Source: Yamagishiella unicocca (lineage: Eukaryota; Chlorophyta; Chlorophyceae; Chlamydomonadales; Volvocaceae). From it: a stretch of 64,000 nucleotides of DNA. The stretch's first letter is position 1. Each line of letters starts with the position of its first letter. The position numbers were made by a program, and so were the translations under genes. This document shows positions 10,624 through 23,000 of the stretch, piece after piece. Location: positions 1,550,001 to 1,614,000 of the forward strand of contig BDSL01000007.1 in assembly GCA_003116995.1 (NCBI GenBank). The letters are read 5' to 3'. Below the pieces are notes generated by a model. The model had not been told where the DNA came from. It did not search any database and worked only from the letters and a program-made list of their open reading frames with translations.

Positions 10624-13600
10624 TTAAAATGTCAGGACGGTCTGGTAGGATGGCACCCTGTCTGCCTCCTGCTTCGTCAAGACGCAAAAAAAGATATTCG
10701 GCATATACGCGCGTAGCGCGCTGTGAGGGTTCTTGTTGTCCAGGGGGCTTGCACGCACATTGCCCTTGCCGCCAGTTCCCTGCACAGCCTCGGCCACATC
10801 AGCGAATGCCCCCCGCTGGGTGCCGGCCGTGGGTGCAGCCGCGGTCGGCAATGTGCTGGGACTGTTGGAGGGCCCCTCGAGTGAGGCTGCTAGACGGCGG
10901 AACAGGCGGGAGGCGGACCGGCGACTGCCCGCCGCTATCGAGGCGGCGCAGGGCTCAGCGTAGGATCGAATGCCCACGTGGTTGGCGTAGCCCAGGAGCG
11001 GGGGCACGGACGGAATCAAGTCGGCTTCGATCTCGTACCGATACGTCTTGGAGGACTGCGCGAGTGTGCGACATGATGCGCATCGTTGACTCGGTTCCGC
11101 GAGGTGAATCATTTTTGTCGAGCGAAATGGTGCAGTGCGCGTGGCGTGCAGGCGGCGGGTTGCGGCGCGCGCGAGGGTCGGTCGTTGTACCAGCTTAGTG
11201 CTGCCAGGTACGACCACGTACGACGCAGGTAAGGCCAGGTACGACTGGCTATAGAGCAGATGCAGATGCAAACGCTCACCAGGGTGTAAGCGTCCTTCCA
11301 GGCAGCATTGCCAACAATCGGCGCGCCGAAGGTGTAGACGCCAGCCACCGAGTGACCTGCGGGCACAGCAGCGCAGCATCAGCAGCACGCGGCCCTTGGA
11401 TCCTGCTGCTGCATCCGCATACTTGCTCTTGACAGGAGGAAGTATGCCGGCAACGACCTAGGCGTGTCATCAGCGGCAGCAGCGAGAACGGTAGATCGAC
11501 CCAGTGCCAAGGCAGCCACACAGCGAGCGCCGCCATCATTACATACCATTTCGCGCTGCATAGGCGGCGAACAGGGTTGCAAGGGCGCCCCCCAGGCTGT
11601 GGCCGGTGAACCAGAGCGGCTTGGCGGGGCTACTGGACGATGACTTGAACCCAGCGAGCTGCGAGCCAGCGAGGGCAGGGTTGGAACGCAGGCAGGGACA
11701 CCGTCAGCGGCCGCCGCCGCCCGCACACTGCATACATGACGTGACACACGAGGCAGCCCCGAAGGGCGCATGACCGGGCCGCCCCGCCGCCCGCACCTCC
11801 GTCATGAATAAGTTCTTGTTGGCGTTGTACGATTCGTAAAATCCCTCGGCTACATCGCAGGCGGAGAAACACAAGCGTGGCCGGTAGTTGGTTATGTTTG
11901 GCGTGCGTGGGGTTCAGCGCAGACGTATGCCGGTGCAGAAGTACGGTTTTGATGTCGGGGTTCCTGACCCGACCTACCAATCTTCACACCGTTGCCCCCA
12001 AAGTCGGTGGTAGGCTCCGTAAAGACGGAGCTGTCGAGATTGGCGAGCAGGTTCTGCGAGGATCGAGGAGGCAGTCTGGCGTTTATTTGCTGACAGCGAC
12101 AGAGCTAGCCGATCGAAACCGCCAAACCGACCGCGTCCATGTGACAGTTGCAGGGCGCATGACATGGAACGTGCTTTCCTGTTTGCTTACGTACGTCCAT
12201 AAGGCCTTCGGTTCCCCGAAAGACGGCGATGATACTAGTTGGGGTATCTAGGAACACCCAGTCGGTGTCCAGTTGCTGGTAGTACACCCTGCGCCGTAAA
12301 AGTCCAAGTGCAAGGGATTGGGTGGAAAGATTGTCGCGGGGGTGGGGTATTTGGCTACACCCGCTTTGCTCGGCCACATCACTTTGCAACCTTTCCCCTG
12401 CACTTCCATTTTTGTTCCTACCTCGATTCCGCATGAATAATATGCAAGATTATATGTTGGAAATGTGGAACGCAATGTGCAGTACATGGTACGGGGTTCG
12501 TACCATGTGCGGGTGACGCCCATGGGAGCAGCGACACGGCGAATGAAGCTGTCGTTGAAGGCGGTGATGGTGTCGTCGACACCCAGGGTTTTCTGAGGAA
12601 TGGGTCAGGCAGGGCACTTTGTTGTGTCCAGGGATGGCTGTTGCCGTACGCTGAGGTTTGCGTCCACCGCGCACAGCGCCCCACATACTGCAGGACTCGT
12701 TTCAGTGCCGCCTAGCGTGTTTCCTGCCCTACAGCACCTTGTACACAAAGGCGCACAGTAGTGCCGCGACGTAGGCATTGGTTTTGCTGTCCGTTGTTGC
12801 CGCGCCATCCCAGGCTCCTCCGCTCGCAAAGACAGCTGCGCTCGCGAGGGGAGGGGAGGGGCGTAGTACAGCGTTCAGGACGGGCGCTGGGGGTGTTGGG
12901 AAGCCGAGTAGTACAGCATACCCTGGGAATCGCAGCACCGCAAGCCACATCACGTACTCGGAAGTAATCTAGGTTCCGCACATAGTACATCCGGAACAGA
13001 CACGGCAGCTGCACTGCCGCCACGGCTATCGGCGGCTCACCATCCCCAAGAACCAGCCCTCGCCTACCTGCTGTTAACTTAGGTGGCGGCTGACTCGATG
13101 GCGGCTGTCCCGATGGCGGTTGTCCCGATGGCGGCTGTCTCAATGGCGGCTGTCTCAATGGCGGCTGTCTCAATGGCGGCTGTCTCAATGGCGGCTGTCT
13201 CAATGGCGGCTGTCTCAATGGCGGCTGTTTCGATGGCGGCTGTCTCGATGGCGGCCGTGGCGATGGCGGCCGTGGCGATGGCGGCCGTGGCGATGGCGGC
13301 CGTGGCGATGACGGCCGTGGAGGTGGAGGTGGTGGCGGCAACCCCACCCAGGTGCAGCTCAGGTACTCGCGGCAGGTGTAGGTGTAGGCCTTCAGGCAGC
13401 ACCTGCGTGTCGAGGTTGCAACGCCGCCAAGTGCATCCAGTCGCTCGCTTCCACATCATGTAATGTTCAGGATACGATGCTTCAGACTCAGCAAACACCC
13501 GCGCTGGCTAACAGGGCGCGCTAGCCTGGGCATTCAGACGTGAACGACGTTCACCTCCCACTCTCATAATATAATGAAGCGTTCAACCGAACCAGCCGGC

Positions 13601-14364
13601 CGCACGCGAGTTGCACATGCGGTCGACGAGCACACCAGCTACACAGCTGCGCAGCGTGGCAGTACGGTAAGTGCATCACCGCTCACTAAACCACCTCACC
13701 ACCCACGCACCCACCTCACCACCCCTCACTTACCTCTCGTCGTACGAGGGTGGCATCCAGCAGCGTGTTTTCGACACCTCCAATTCATCAGCGTTGCAGT
13801 TGGAGTAGCCGCAGCCCGCCTGCCTGCAGCTGGCTGATGCTGACGTGGCTCTGTGGCGGCAGGCGAGGGTGCGCTGGAGGATTTGACAAAAGTGTAAGCA
13901 GTGGCGAGGAGACGAGCCGCACATGCTTCCAGGAAGTGGCGCCAGGCACGACGCACGAACAGCAGGAACACGGGCGGGACGAGGTGATGGCGGTGGGTCG
14001 CAGCGCTAGGTGGCGGCGAGGGAGACCGCGACACAGCCACCGTAAATGCCGGGCCCCGAGGAGAGGGGTCTGACAGGTCTTACGTTGATTCAGTCTTGCT
14101 GGCGCCGCAGCCGGTGGAGGAGGTGTAGGTGGCGGACTTGAGGCAAGTACCGGAGCTGGAGCAGGTCTCTCCTGAAAGGCAGCTGCTGTTCGGCGTCCAC
14201 GTCCCGTCTTGCAGCAGCAGCCTGTGCGACAGCGCCGCGGCCGAGGGGTCGCTGGGTGCGTTGACGACGCCATCAGGGTCCAGGGCTGCAGGAGCCGCCA
14301 TCGCCAGTGTCAGGACCACCGCCGCCGCCATCGCAATTAGCGACTGATGCAAGTGCATCGCCAT
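10624..14364 (-). CDS. secreted class-3 lipase with Pro-rich linker
   Basis: Alpha/beta hydrolase of the fungal-type class-3 lipase family, likely hydrolysing acylglycerols outside the cell. Eleven exons on the minus strand: 14364-14084, 13823-13734, 13447-13068, 12835-12738, 12592-12504, 12288-12195, 12053-11978, 11849-11797, 11658-11547, 11356-11280, 11055-10624 (593 residues). A signal peptide (AMAAAVVLTLAMAAPAA) is followed by a Cys-rich segment, then PSPRPPSPRPP and PPLRQPPLRQ repeats, and then the lipase domain. Domain landmarks are FRGTE, FTGHSLGG (nucleophile Ser408), VYTFGAPIVGN, EADLIPSVPP (Asp462) and NHVG (His476), a complete triad. Phases agree at every junction. The exon 2/3 junction is the weak point: the acceptor at 13448 is poor, and an overlapping frame encodes GCTWRRCNLDTQ, which looks more like the expected Cys motif. 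Confidence 0.85.
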
Positions 14365-14973
14365 GGCTGCTGACGGCTGCTAGATAGGCGGGCAGAGGAG
14401 AAGCGGGAGGAAAGCGCGGGCGTTCTCATATGGGCTTTGTACTTTGTTTGGGGATATTTGAAAACATAAGTGCCAGGTTGGCGTGTCCGCGGCACTGTTG
14501 TGCTTGCAGGCAGGCCTTCGCTTCGAACCTGTTTGCGGTGTGTGGTGTTCGCGCAACGCAGGCAACCGCACCATCAAGAGGCGCAAACATCAAACAAGCA
14601 AATATATGTTATGTTCACACCTAACAAAGGCGAAAGGTGGACCCGCGACGGTAAGACCGACTGACGACGCGAAACTCCAAGGCAGGATCGCCGCTCAGGA
14701 ACCATGCACTTCTTGCTGTTATTACACTTATAAGTACATGTTATAGGTGCCGAGGGCCTGCGACGGAAGCGTGGGCAGGCCAAAGTACATGCGTGGTTAC
14801 CGTACAGGTATGACTGATGCAAGGAGGGGCGCATGTTCCATTTAGGACACAGCGAGGCGCACGGTCCACCACTTCCTATCATTTATACCTTGACAAACCT
14901 ATGAAGTTGTGTTTTCCGCCTTTCCAGTTGTCCGGACACATTCAATTAATCTTAGAGGTCGTCTTGAAAGTAA

Positions 14974-15345
14974 TCGGGCATCCATGCGGGTTAGATGAGC
15001 AGGGGAATGGGTGGGAACACGGGGGTTATTGGTGGGAACATGGTGTGTTTCATGACCGTGCTCCCAGCGTTTCAGGCCGTGGGCAGTATTCTGTGGGGAT
15101 GTAAGGCTAGCCGGTCATGGTTGGGAACACGGCCTAAAATGCTGGGAACTCATATCATTCGCATGGATGCCCGGTACCTTCTAAATGACGTATAAGGACG
15201 ATTCGTTGATTGTGTCCGGAATAATTGCAAGGGCGGGAACACGGCATAAATGCTGGGAACACGGTCATGACACGCACCGTGTTCCCACCAATTAAACCCG
15301 TGTTCCCAACGATTCCCCGGCTCTATCATTCGCTTTGATGCCCGG
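14974..15345. repeat. foldback / MITE-like inverted repeat
   Basis: The left arm 14974-15083 and the right arm 15231-15345 are imperfect reverse complements. Both arms contain TGGTGGGAACA, CATGACCGTG and TGGGAACACGG blocks and end outward in CGGGCATC-type sequence. A third partial copy (TTGGGAACACGGCCTAAAAT onward) sits between the arms at 15120-15176. There is no coding capacity, so it is probably a non-autonomous element. Confidence 0.7.
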
Positions 15346-16286
15346 CAACGATGATTATGGTGTTGTCTACCGTGGGACCCTCAGCTCTGTCAGCCGGCAC
15401 CTCGCAGATGATTTCCATGTAACCCGCACGTTGGTTTCCTAAGCAACGCTCTGGCCTTACACGACAAGGGCATGTCGGTTGGGGCTTCACGGTACTGACC
15501 ATGCGGCATGCGCCCGGAATTGGCGCATGCAATCAATTAATGCTGGCTTCCCTTGTGTCAAGGTGGTTCTATCCTTGCGTGGTGAAACAGCCCTGCTGCT
15601 GTTGTCACACACGCGGCTAAGCAACTGGCCTTTACGGATTTAAGGGGGCCCCGCCCTTTTTCCGGCTTCGAGGAAGCCGACACCCCTTGTTGTCATCGCG
15701 TAGGACCGCGTACGGCATCATGTTTGCGCGGGCAATATGCTTCCCTCGTTTCCTGCACAGGAGCCCATATGTACTAACTTCCAACTGCCACGCCCCAGCG
15801 CCGGCACGTACGTTTCACCGGCACTGGTTCCGGAGCCAGGACATCTGCGTTTCCGCTTGTATGCTGTTGCCGTAACTACAGCGCCTCTGTTGCTGTTAGG
15901 ATTGATTGCGTCATGGATTCGGTTTCCACTCGTTCCGACAACGATGGGGACACGTGTGAATCTCGCGATTCAGGTCGGGCGCAGGGCCCTTCTGACCAAA
16001 TCCGTTGGTGCCGCAGAGTACTTAGCGGAACCACGCCTCATTCCTCGGCGTGGTTCTTCTGCTTGGTTGTGTTGGTTGTGTTGGTTGTTTTGGTTGTGCT
16101 TCTACACAATGTAACACACCGCGCTTGAAGAACGCCCGCGGCTCCTTGCTGCGTGAATAGGTCACGAGGTCGACGCAGCCGCAGTCAGCGCCGCCTTTAC
16201 GTTTGGAACTTGAGACCCTGCAGCTTGGTAACCTGCAGCCCGCCTGCCAGCAGCGCCAGTCCGCGGGGCTGTGGTGCCGCGCGCCC

Positions 16287-16455
16287 GCGCCACCCAGCAA
16301 CAGGTCGAGAGCAGAAGAACCACCTCTGGTCACTCGCACCCAGATTACCATATTGCAAACATCGCAATTTACTGCGCATCGCCGGCCTGTTGAAACAGTC
16401 TTACTTGCCCTTATTTCCGCGCCACCCAGCAACAGGTCGAGAGCAGAAGAACCAC
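16287..16455. repeat. 37-bp direct repeat, two copies
   Basis: 16287-16323 and 16419-16455 are identical over 37 bases, starting GCGCCACCCAGCAACAGGTC and ending GAAGAACCAC, with 95 bases between them. No gene association is visible. Confidence 0.8.
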
Positions 16456-17224
16456 AACTGGGGCATGACACAACTGTGACAATCGAAGCAGACAAGGAGT
16501 GTCAATGCTATGAGCTGGTTGAGCTCCCACCAGTTTACAATGTAGCACAGCGCGTTAGAAGTCCTGGCTGGAACATGAGGGGTCATGCCGTATCCTCCCC
16601 AGCATGTCCCACCCAAGGGCGCTCTACCTGCATCATATACATCCAACGGACCAATCCTGACCAATCCTCGATCACACACATCAGTGACCAGTCCTCGATC
16701 ATACTCGTGACGGCTGGACGCGGTTACCTTTCAAAATACAAACTCAGCTAGGACGACCTGGTACGGCTGCAATAACGCGTTGCGCCACGCATATCCGTGT
16801 AGAGGGTTTCGGAGCCTATGGGGTCCGAGGTAGTATCGATCACGACGGAGGTCGTGAGAGGTCTCTAGGGAGCGGAACCAGGGCGCGTTCCGCGCACCCG
16901 CTGCTGCGTCGCGTCCGGGCTCCAAGTTGGCTTGATCCACGCTACATGACTGCATCCTGTGTCTTGCGTAGCTCACTTTTCTGTGACATAAGAATCGCCG
17001 GGAGCCAAGATATCAACCCGCGACTCGCCCCGAAAACAGCGTATGAGTCATCCCAGCACCCTTGATAGCCACTGATCCTCACACAGTAAGACCGAATCGA
17101 CGATTGATCAGCAGACATTGACAGATTCGAAGGGCCACTTAGCCTCTAAAGCAAGCCTCTCACCGCGCTTCGCTTGTCGACCGCGACCCGAGCCGCTACC
17201 CGGCCGGAGACACAGCGCCTCCCA

Positions 17225-18569
17225 ATGCAGGGCCGGTTCCGCCTCAACGCGCGACCCGCCGCCGGTGAGGCCCTTCGGAGCTCCGTGGCGGCATCCAACA
17301 CCGTGGCCCTGTCGGACGCTGCTCCGCGACCCGCTAGCGGCCGCGGCGGTGCAGCTGCTGTGGGCAAGGTGCAGCCGCTGGGCGTCGCGGCAGCAGCTGT
17401 TGCAGCACCCCAGCAGCAGCAGCAGCGTGACGGCTTCTTTTTCGTGCCCAGCTCCTACGACCCCTCGCGGCCGTCCCCCCTGGTGGTGATGCTGCATGGC
17501 GCCGGCGGCCGCGCTTGGCCCTCCGACCCCTTCCTCACCTTCGGCGGCCTCGACAACCTGAGCGCCAGGTGGGTCGCGTGGAAACGCCAGGTAAGGGGTG
17601 ACCCTCATCGGCCGCCGGATGCCGCCTGCGCGACCAAGAGCGCTTCCGGATGTGCCGCTACGGTCGCACGCCGCCGAACCAGGGCCGGGTGGGCGGATCT
17701 GTTGGCTTCCAGATGGTTCCGCAATCTCCGTTTTCAACCAACCACAGCACTCCGTACCACATCATGCCCAGGGGTGCCGGTTCTTCCTCCCTCGAAGCGA
17801 ACCCCTGCTCGAGCCCAGCAGCAACCACCAATCCGCGCGCCCCGTTTCCTTCGCCGCACGCGCAGCTCCTGCATCCTGGTAGTGCCGGAGAGCCGCGGCA
17901 GCACCTGGGATGCCATTAGGGGCGGCTTCGGACCGGACGTCGCCTGCATCGACCGCGCGCTCGCGAAGGTCTTCTCATCCTATGCCGTCGACCCCAGCCG
18001 CGTCGCGCTGGCTGGCTTCAGCGACGGTGCCACCTACGCGCTCTCCCTCGCGCTCCCCAACGGTGACCTCTTCACCCACGTGCTGGCCTACTCGCCGGGC
18101 TTCATGCGCCCGCCCATGTCCGCCTCCGGGTTGTACGGCAGGCCGCGCGTGTTCGTGAGCCACGGCGTGCGTGACGAGGTGCTGCCGGTGGGTTGCTCCC
18201 GCAGTATTGTGGCGCGGCTACGAGAGAGCGGCTACGAGGTGCTGCACAGCGAGTAGGTCGGCTAGGTGGGGGGCGGTTGGTTGAGGTGGGGTGCAGGAGG
18301 CAGGGCTCAGGGTTTGGGGGGAGGGCTCGGGGGAGAGAGAGCACGTTCGGCTGTTGGCGGTGGGTGCGACTCAGCGCAGCGTCCAAGACCTCATCCGTAA
18401 GTACTGCCTCCCAGCGCTCCCAGCGCTCCCGTCCGCTCCCTTCCACTCCCTTGCCATGCCCTGCGTTGCTCGTGCGTGCGCCTCAACCAGGTTCCCGGGG
18501 GGCCACACCATCCCGCCGCCCACAGCACTGGAGGGCTTCAACTGGTTCTTGGGGGTCGGCCAGGACTGA
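17225..18569 (+). CDS. serine esterase / alpha-beta hydrolase
   Basis: Exons 17225-17568, 17866-18252 and 18491-18569 (phases 2 and 2) give 269 residues. The N-terminus MQGRFRLNARPAAG is Arg/Ala/Ser-rich with a Gln run and could be an organelle presequence. The hydrolase core starts at DGFFFVPSSYD. It contains PLVVMLHGAGG (oxyanion strand), VVPESRGSTWD, GFSDGA (nucleophile Ser167), SHGVRDEVLP (Asp218) and GGHTIPP (His249), so the triad is complete and in the usual order. This layout fits the phospholipase/carboxylesterase and PHB-depolymerase-like hydrolases; the substrate is not evident. Its first codons were copied into RNase T2 copy 2. RNase T2 copy 3 follows on the same strand 1.4 kb downstream. 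Confidence 0.87.
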
Positions 18570-20001
18570 AGGAGTGGGGATGGAAGGCCGCGGCCGCGCC
18601 ACCACTGAGAGTCGTGGGGTCTCCGGGAGGCGGTAGCAGGGTCGAACCGCGTGTCATGGAAACAGGCACGAACGCGTTCATCTTGCGGCCGGTGAGCCTC
18701 ACCGTCCAGCGCAGTGCACATCAGGCCGGGGCCAGGGATGCTGGTCGTCGTACATGCGCTTTCTTCCAAGAGGAGCCGTTTCATGGATTCATTGATGGGC
18801 TGGTTGTTGCCCGTTGCTGCCGCGATGAGCCGGTGGGTTCTGGTCCCAGAGCAAAGGCGCCCTAGCCACCGCATCGGCTGGAGCTCTGCTGCGGTGCCCT
18901 GCTCTGTGTCGCCGTGTTTTGACTGTACTCACCTGCCCTGGTACTCACACGCGACAAGTAGTAGTATTCGTTACAGTGGGCGTGAAGTGGTGCGTGTGCA
19001 GCAGCTGGTGGCGGCGTCATTCACTTAGAGCCTGGTCGCTGCCACCTGACAACCCGCGAGGACAATGACGACAGGGTCCGTCCTGCTTGCACCTATGCCA
19101 TAAGTTATTGGCAAGGCTTTTCCAGGTGCCTCCTGACTGTCATTGGGGTTCGATTCTTATGTCGATCGGTCCACGCGTGTCCTGCCCAGGTGTCCTGATC
19201 AGGCTACGGGATCCTCCCGAGTTCCAGCAGGGTCCAGCGCGCCCTGCGCTTCGGCCCTTTGCGGTTCGGTCTGTGTTTACAGGCGGGGTGTTCACATGCG
19301 ATATAAACCTGTTGAGGATTAGTGCGTCCAGAGTGCAGCGCGTTGGTGAGGGTTGGTGTGATGGAGCACAAGGGCGGGTACGATTAAGCCTGGGTTCGGT
19401 TGCACCGCGTCGCTCCTTCCCACGGTTCCAACAGCCCGCAGAGCTATGAACGCCACTGCTACACGGCGTTGCAATTGGAAAGGCTACCAGTCCAAAGGGA
19501 CAAATGGACTGCGAAGCCCTGGCACGACTGCCCCACCCCCATGACACGCCGCCTCGCAGGCCGACCGAAGACGCTAGGGCGGCTGGGGACAGTACTGACC
19601 GCAGCCAGGCGCGCGCTGTGCGCGCACCCCTTAGAAGAGTTCAGCGACCTGGAAGTAAGCAGGGTCTCGTATCGACAATGAAACGCAATATGCAACCTTG
19701 CACAGCATGGTAATGATTCGTCATCACATGCGTCGCATCATTCGCATTGGCGTGTTGTCGTACGCCGTTTTGCATAGCCTCGGTCGGATCGCTGCATAGT
19801 GCCAATATAGTTTTGCTTGTACCATCAATGGTACCTAGTCTTATTGCATTGCTTTGTGCCCCTTCATGTTAGGCACAGACCTAATGTCGACAACTGTAAT
19901 TGTACACTGACGTGCGTCGAGCGATAACGGCGAAGGCTTATAATCGCATGCAGACATAATCCCGCAACGTTATTGAGGCTCCAGACGACTATTCGCGGCA
20001 A
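18570..20001. other. intergenic between esterase and RNase T2 copy 3
   Basis: 3' UTR of the esterase and the upstream region of RNase copy 3. No gene seen. A TTATAAT-like box lies about 60 bases before the copy 3 start codon and may be its TATA element. Confidence 0.4.
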
Positions 20002-23000
20002 ATGGCGACAGCGCTGAGGGGGCTCGTCCTGGCCGGCCTACTTTGCCTTGCCAGCTGCGCGAGGCACACAAGCTCTCTGAAAGCGGTCAGGGATGAGACG
20101 CGTGACTTTGACTACTTCATGTTCGTCAGGTGCGACGGCCTCTTGGCCTCGGGTCACCCGCCCTAGTAACGTCATGTCAGCTTGCTGAATCCTATCTCCG
20201 TAAACAATGCAGGCAGTGGCCTGGCAACTATTGCTCCAAGCATGACTGCCCGCTGGTCCCCGACCTCGGGTGCGTTCTCAGGAGCGTCATTCGAACTGTT
20301 TGCTTCGCTGGCTCCGAACCCTCGCCATCGGCATGGCCACCTTTCAGATAATCGGCTGTCGAACGCGAATCAATCGCCGGCACACTGCGTACCACATACT
20401 TTCCCCCCAGAACGCTGGTGCACGCACACATCTCAGCACGAGTGTCTCGCGCCGACTAACCGCCACGACGCGTGTCGTGTCCTACCCGCAGGTATCACTT
20501 CACCATCCACGGGCTATGGCCCAACTACTTCGATGGCACCTGGCCGCAATTCTGCGACACGGAATATAAATTTGATGAGAGCAAACTGGAAGACTTGATG
20601 GCCGACCTGGAGGCCGAGTGGCCCAGTGCCATGGGTACCGACGAGTCCTTTTGGGACCACGAGTGGTCCAAGCACGGCACCTGCGCCCTCGACGTCTTCC
20701 CCAGCGAGCACAGCTTCTTCAAGAACATCCTCAAGCTGCACTGGCGCTACGACCTGGCGGTGAGCGACAGTGCTGAGGGGCGACGTGAGGGGGAGGGACG
20801 GGTGTGGCTCTCGGCACGCTCAACCCAGGGGTGGCATTCTGATGCACGTGCAAGCTGTGACCCCCATTTAGTACAAGAAGATCCCTTGGCCGTCCTTTCT
20901 ACAGCGACTGACAAGTCTCCAATCAAAGACACGCCAGGTTACCCTTCGCGGCGCCGCAAAGACCGCCCCATGCTGTCCCGCCCCCGCCCCCGACACATAC
21001 ACACGCACAGGCTGCCCTGCGGGCGGCTGATATCGTCCCCAGCGACACCACCGTGTATCGCAACAAGGATCTGGTCCATGCGGTTAAGCGCATGTACGGC
21101 GTACGGCCGCTCGTGCACTGCTACGGCAAGGAGCTTTCCGAGGTACGCATTCCCCTTCCGTGGCGTGGCTTGTTGGGCGGGTTGCGAGGAAGGGCCTGGA
21201 GGGGGGGGCCTGGAGGGGGAAGGGGGGCCTGGAGGGGGGGGCCTGGATGAGGGGTGGCCTGGATGGGGGTGGCCTGGATGGGGGAGGGGGGCCTTACACC
21301 GAGCATGGGAGGAGTCCCGTACAGCCCGCGGTGTTGACACCGTCGATGGGTGCCGCTTCGTGTCAGCGCTGTCCTGCCAGGGTGAAGGTGTTGGTCACAC
21401 GGCTGCAGCGCACTGCAGCCCTCTCAAGCCCACCCCGCGCAGGAGACCACCCACCACCACCCGGGCCCTTTGATCGCCCTCCCCCGCCAACAACCGCAGG
21501 TATGGATTTGCTTCGACAAGCACCTCCGGCCCTTCGACTGCAACACCGTCAACGAAACCAACACGTGCGAGGAGCTAACCATTCCGCCCTTCCGCCGACT
21601 GGGCGATGGTGGTGGCGGCGGCGGCGGCGACGGCGGCGGCGGCGGCGACGGCGGCGGCGGCGGCGACGGCGGCGGCGGCGGCGACGGCGGCGGCGGCGGC
21701 GGCGGGGAGGTTCGCTCGATGCGCCAGCTGGGCTCCGCGGGCGCGTCCGTGTTGGTCGTGGGCACTGGGAAGGCAACCACCAGCGATGTGCCGGACGCAG
21801 TGAGCCTGGGCAGCGTTGACCTCGCGGAGGGAGAGGGGGCAGCGGGCAGCAGCGGCGGCAGCGGCTTGGCCGTGGAAGCGCTGATGGTGTGGCTGGATGA
21901 GGCTCGCCCGGACGCGCCAGCGGCGGCACAGCAGCAGGTGCAGGCGCGGCAGCAGGAGCAGCAGCAGCAGGCGCAGCAGCAAGCGCAGCAGCAGGCGGAG
22001 CTCACCGAGGCTGCGTTCAATGACGAGGGTTCATCCGCGGCGCAGCGGCCCGACGGCACTGACGGCACTGACGGCGGGTGGGACGTCGGTACGGAACTCT
22101 GGGGCGACGTATACGACGGAGGCGCCGCCGAGGACTCAATTTTCTCGGTGGTGGGGCCTGAAGTGTACGCCACGGCGAAGGTGTCCGCGGTCCTCGTGGC
22201 TGGAGCCCAGCCGGCTCCCTCCGCCTCCTCCGCCGCCTCCTCCGCCGCCTCTGCTGCCCACCCCGGCGACGGCAAGGTCTGGGGCGACGATTACGCCCAT
22301 GACAGCCTCTACTCGTACAGCGACTCGTACTCCGACTGGTTGCCCCGGCAGTCCGAGCATCAGCAGCAGCAGCAGGTGGAGGAGGAGGAGGAGCCGCTTG
22401 AGGGCGCGTCGACCACGTCGGCCGACAACGTGCAGCAGCAGCAGCAGCAGCAGCAACAGCAACAGGAACAGCAGCAACAGCAGCAACCCAGCAGCGTACA
22501 GGTCGCCATCGCCGCGTTGTCCGCCCTCGCAGAGAGCGCGACCACGGCATTGCAGCAGCTGCGCGGCTTCTCCATGCCCGCACACGACGAGCTGCCGACG
22601 CCCGTGCCCACCGGGGGCGCTGCGGCGGCGCGGTCGGGGTCCGGCCGGGACTTCATGTGGACATCCAAGCTGCGTGGCTCCGAAGAGGCGTTCAGCGCCG
22701 ATGAGGAGCCGTTGCTGGGGGCTGCTGGCGGGGGTGGCAGTGTTGGGGCGCTGGCGGTGGTGTCCGACGGGGACCACCAGGTGTTGTGGACGGTGCGCGG
22801 GGTGGTGGTGGTGCAGCCGGGCGCGGGCAGCGGCGGCGCGGCCGCGCCGCCGGTGTGGGTGGTGGTGCTGGTGGTGGTGCAGCTGGTGTGCGTGGCGGTG
22901 ATCGCGGTGGCGCTGGCAGTCATGACGGGTATGGCGATGGTGACCGCGCGATTTGGGGAGCAGCAGCAGCAGCAGCGGCAGGGGGAGGAACACCAGCAGC

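Larger units (their letters stand above)
14365..17224. other. intergenic between divergent lipase and esterase genes
   Basis: 2.9 kb with no convincing gene. It holds a foldback element (14974-15345), a TTGGTTGTG-rich run near 16063-16101 and an exact 37-bp direct repeat (16287 and 16419). Confidence 0.5.

Noticed and set aside
17569..17865. Continuous open frame through the esterase intron
   Set aside because: The frame is open by chance. Removing GTGGGT to CGCAG restores the hydrolase core between DNLSA and SCILVVPESRG.
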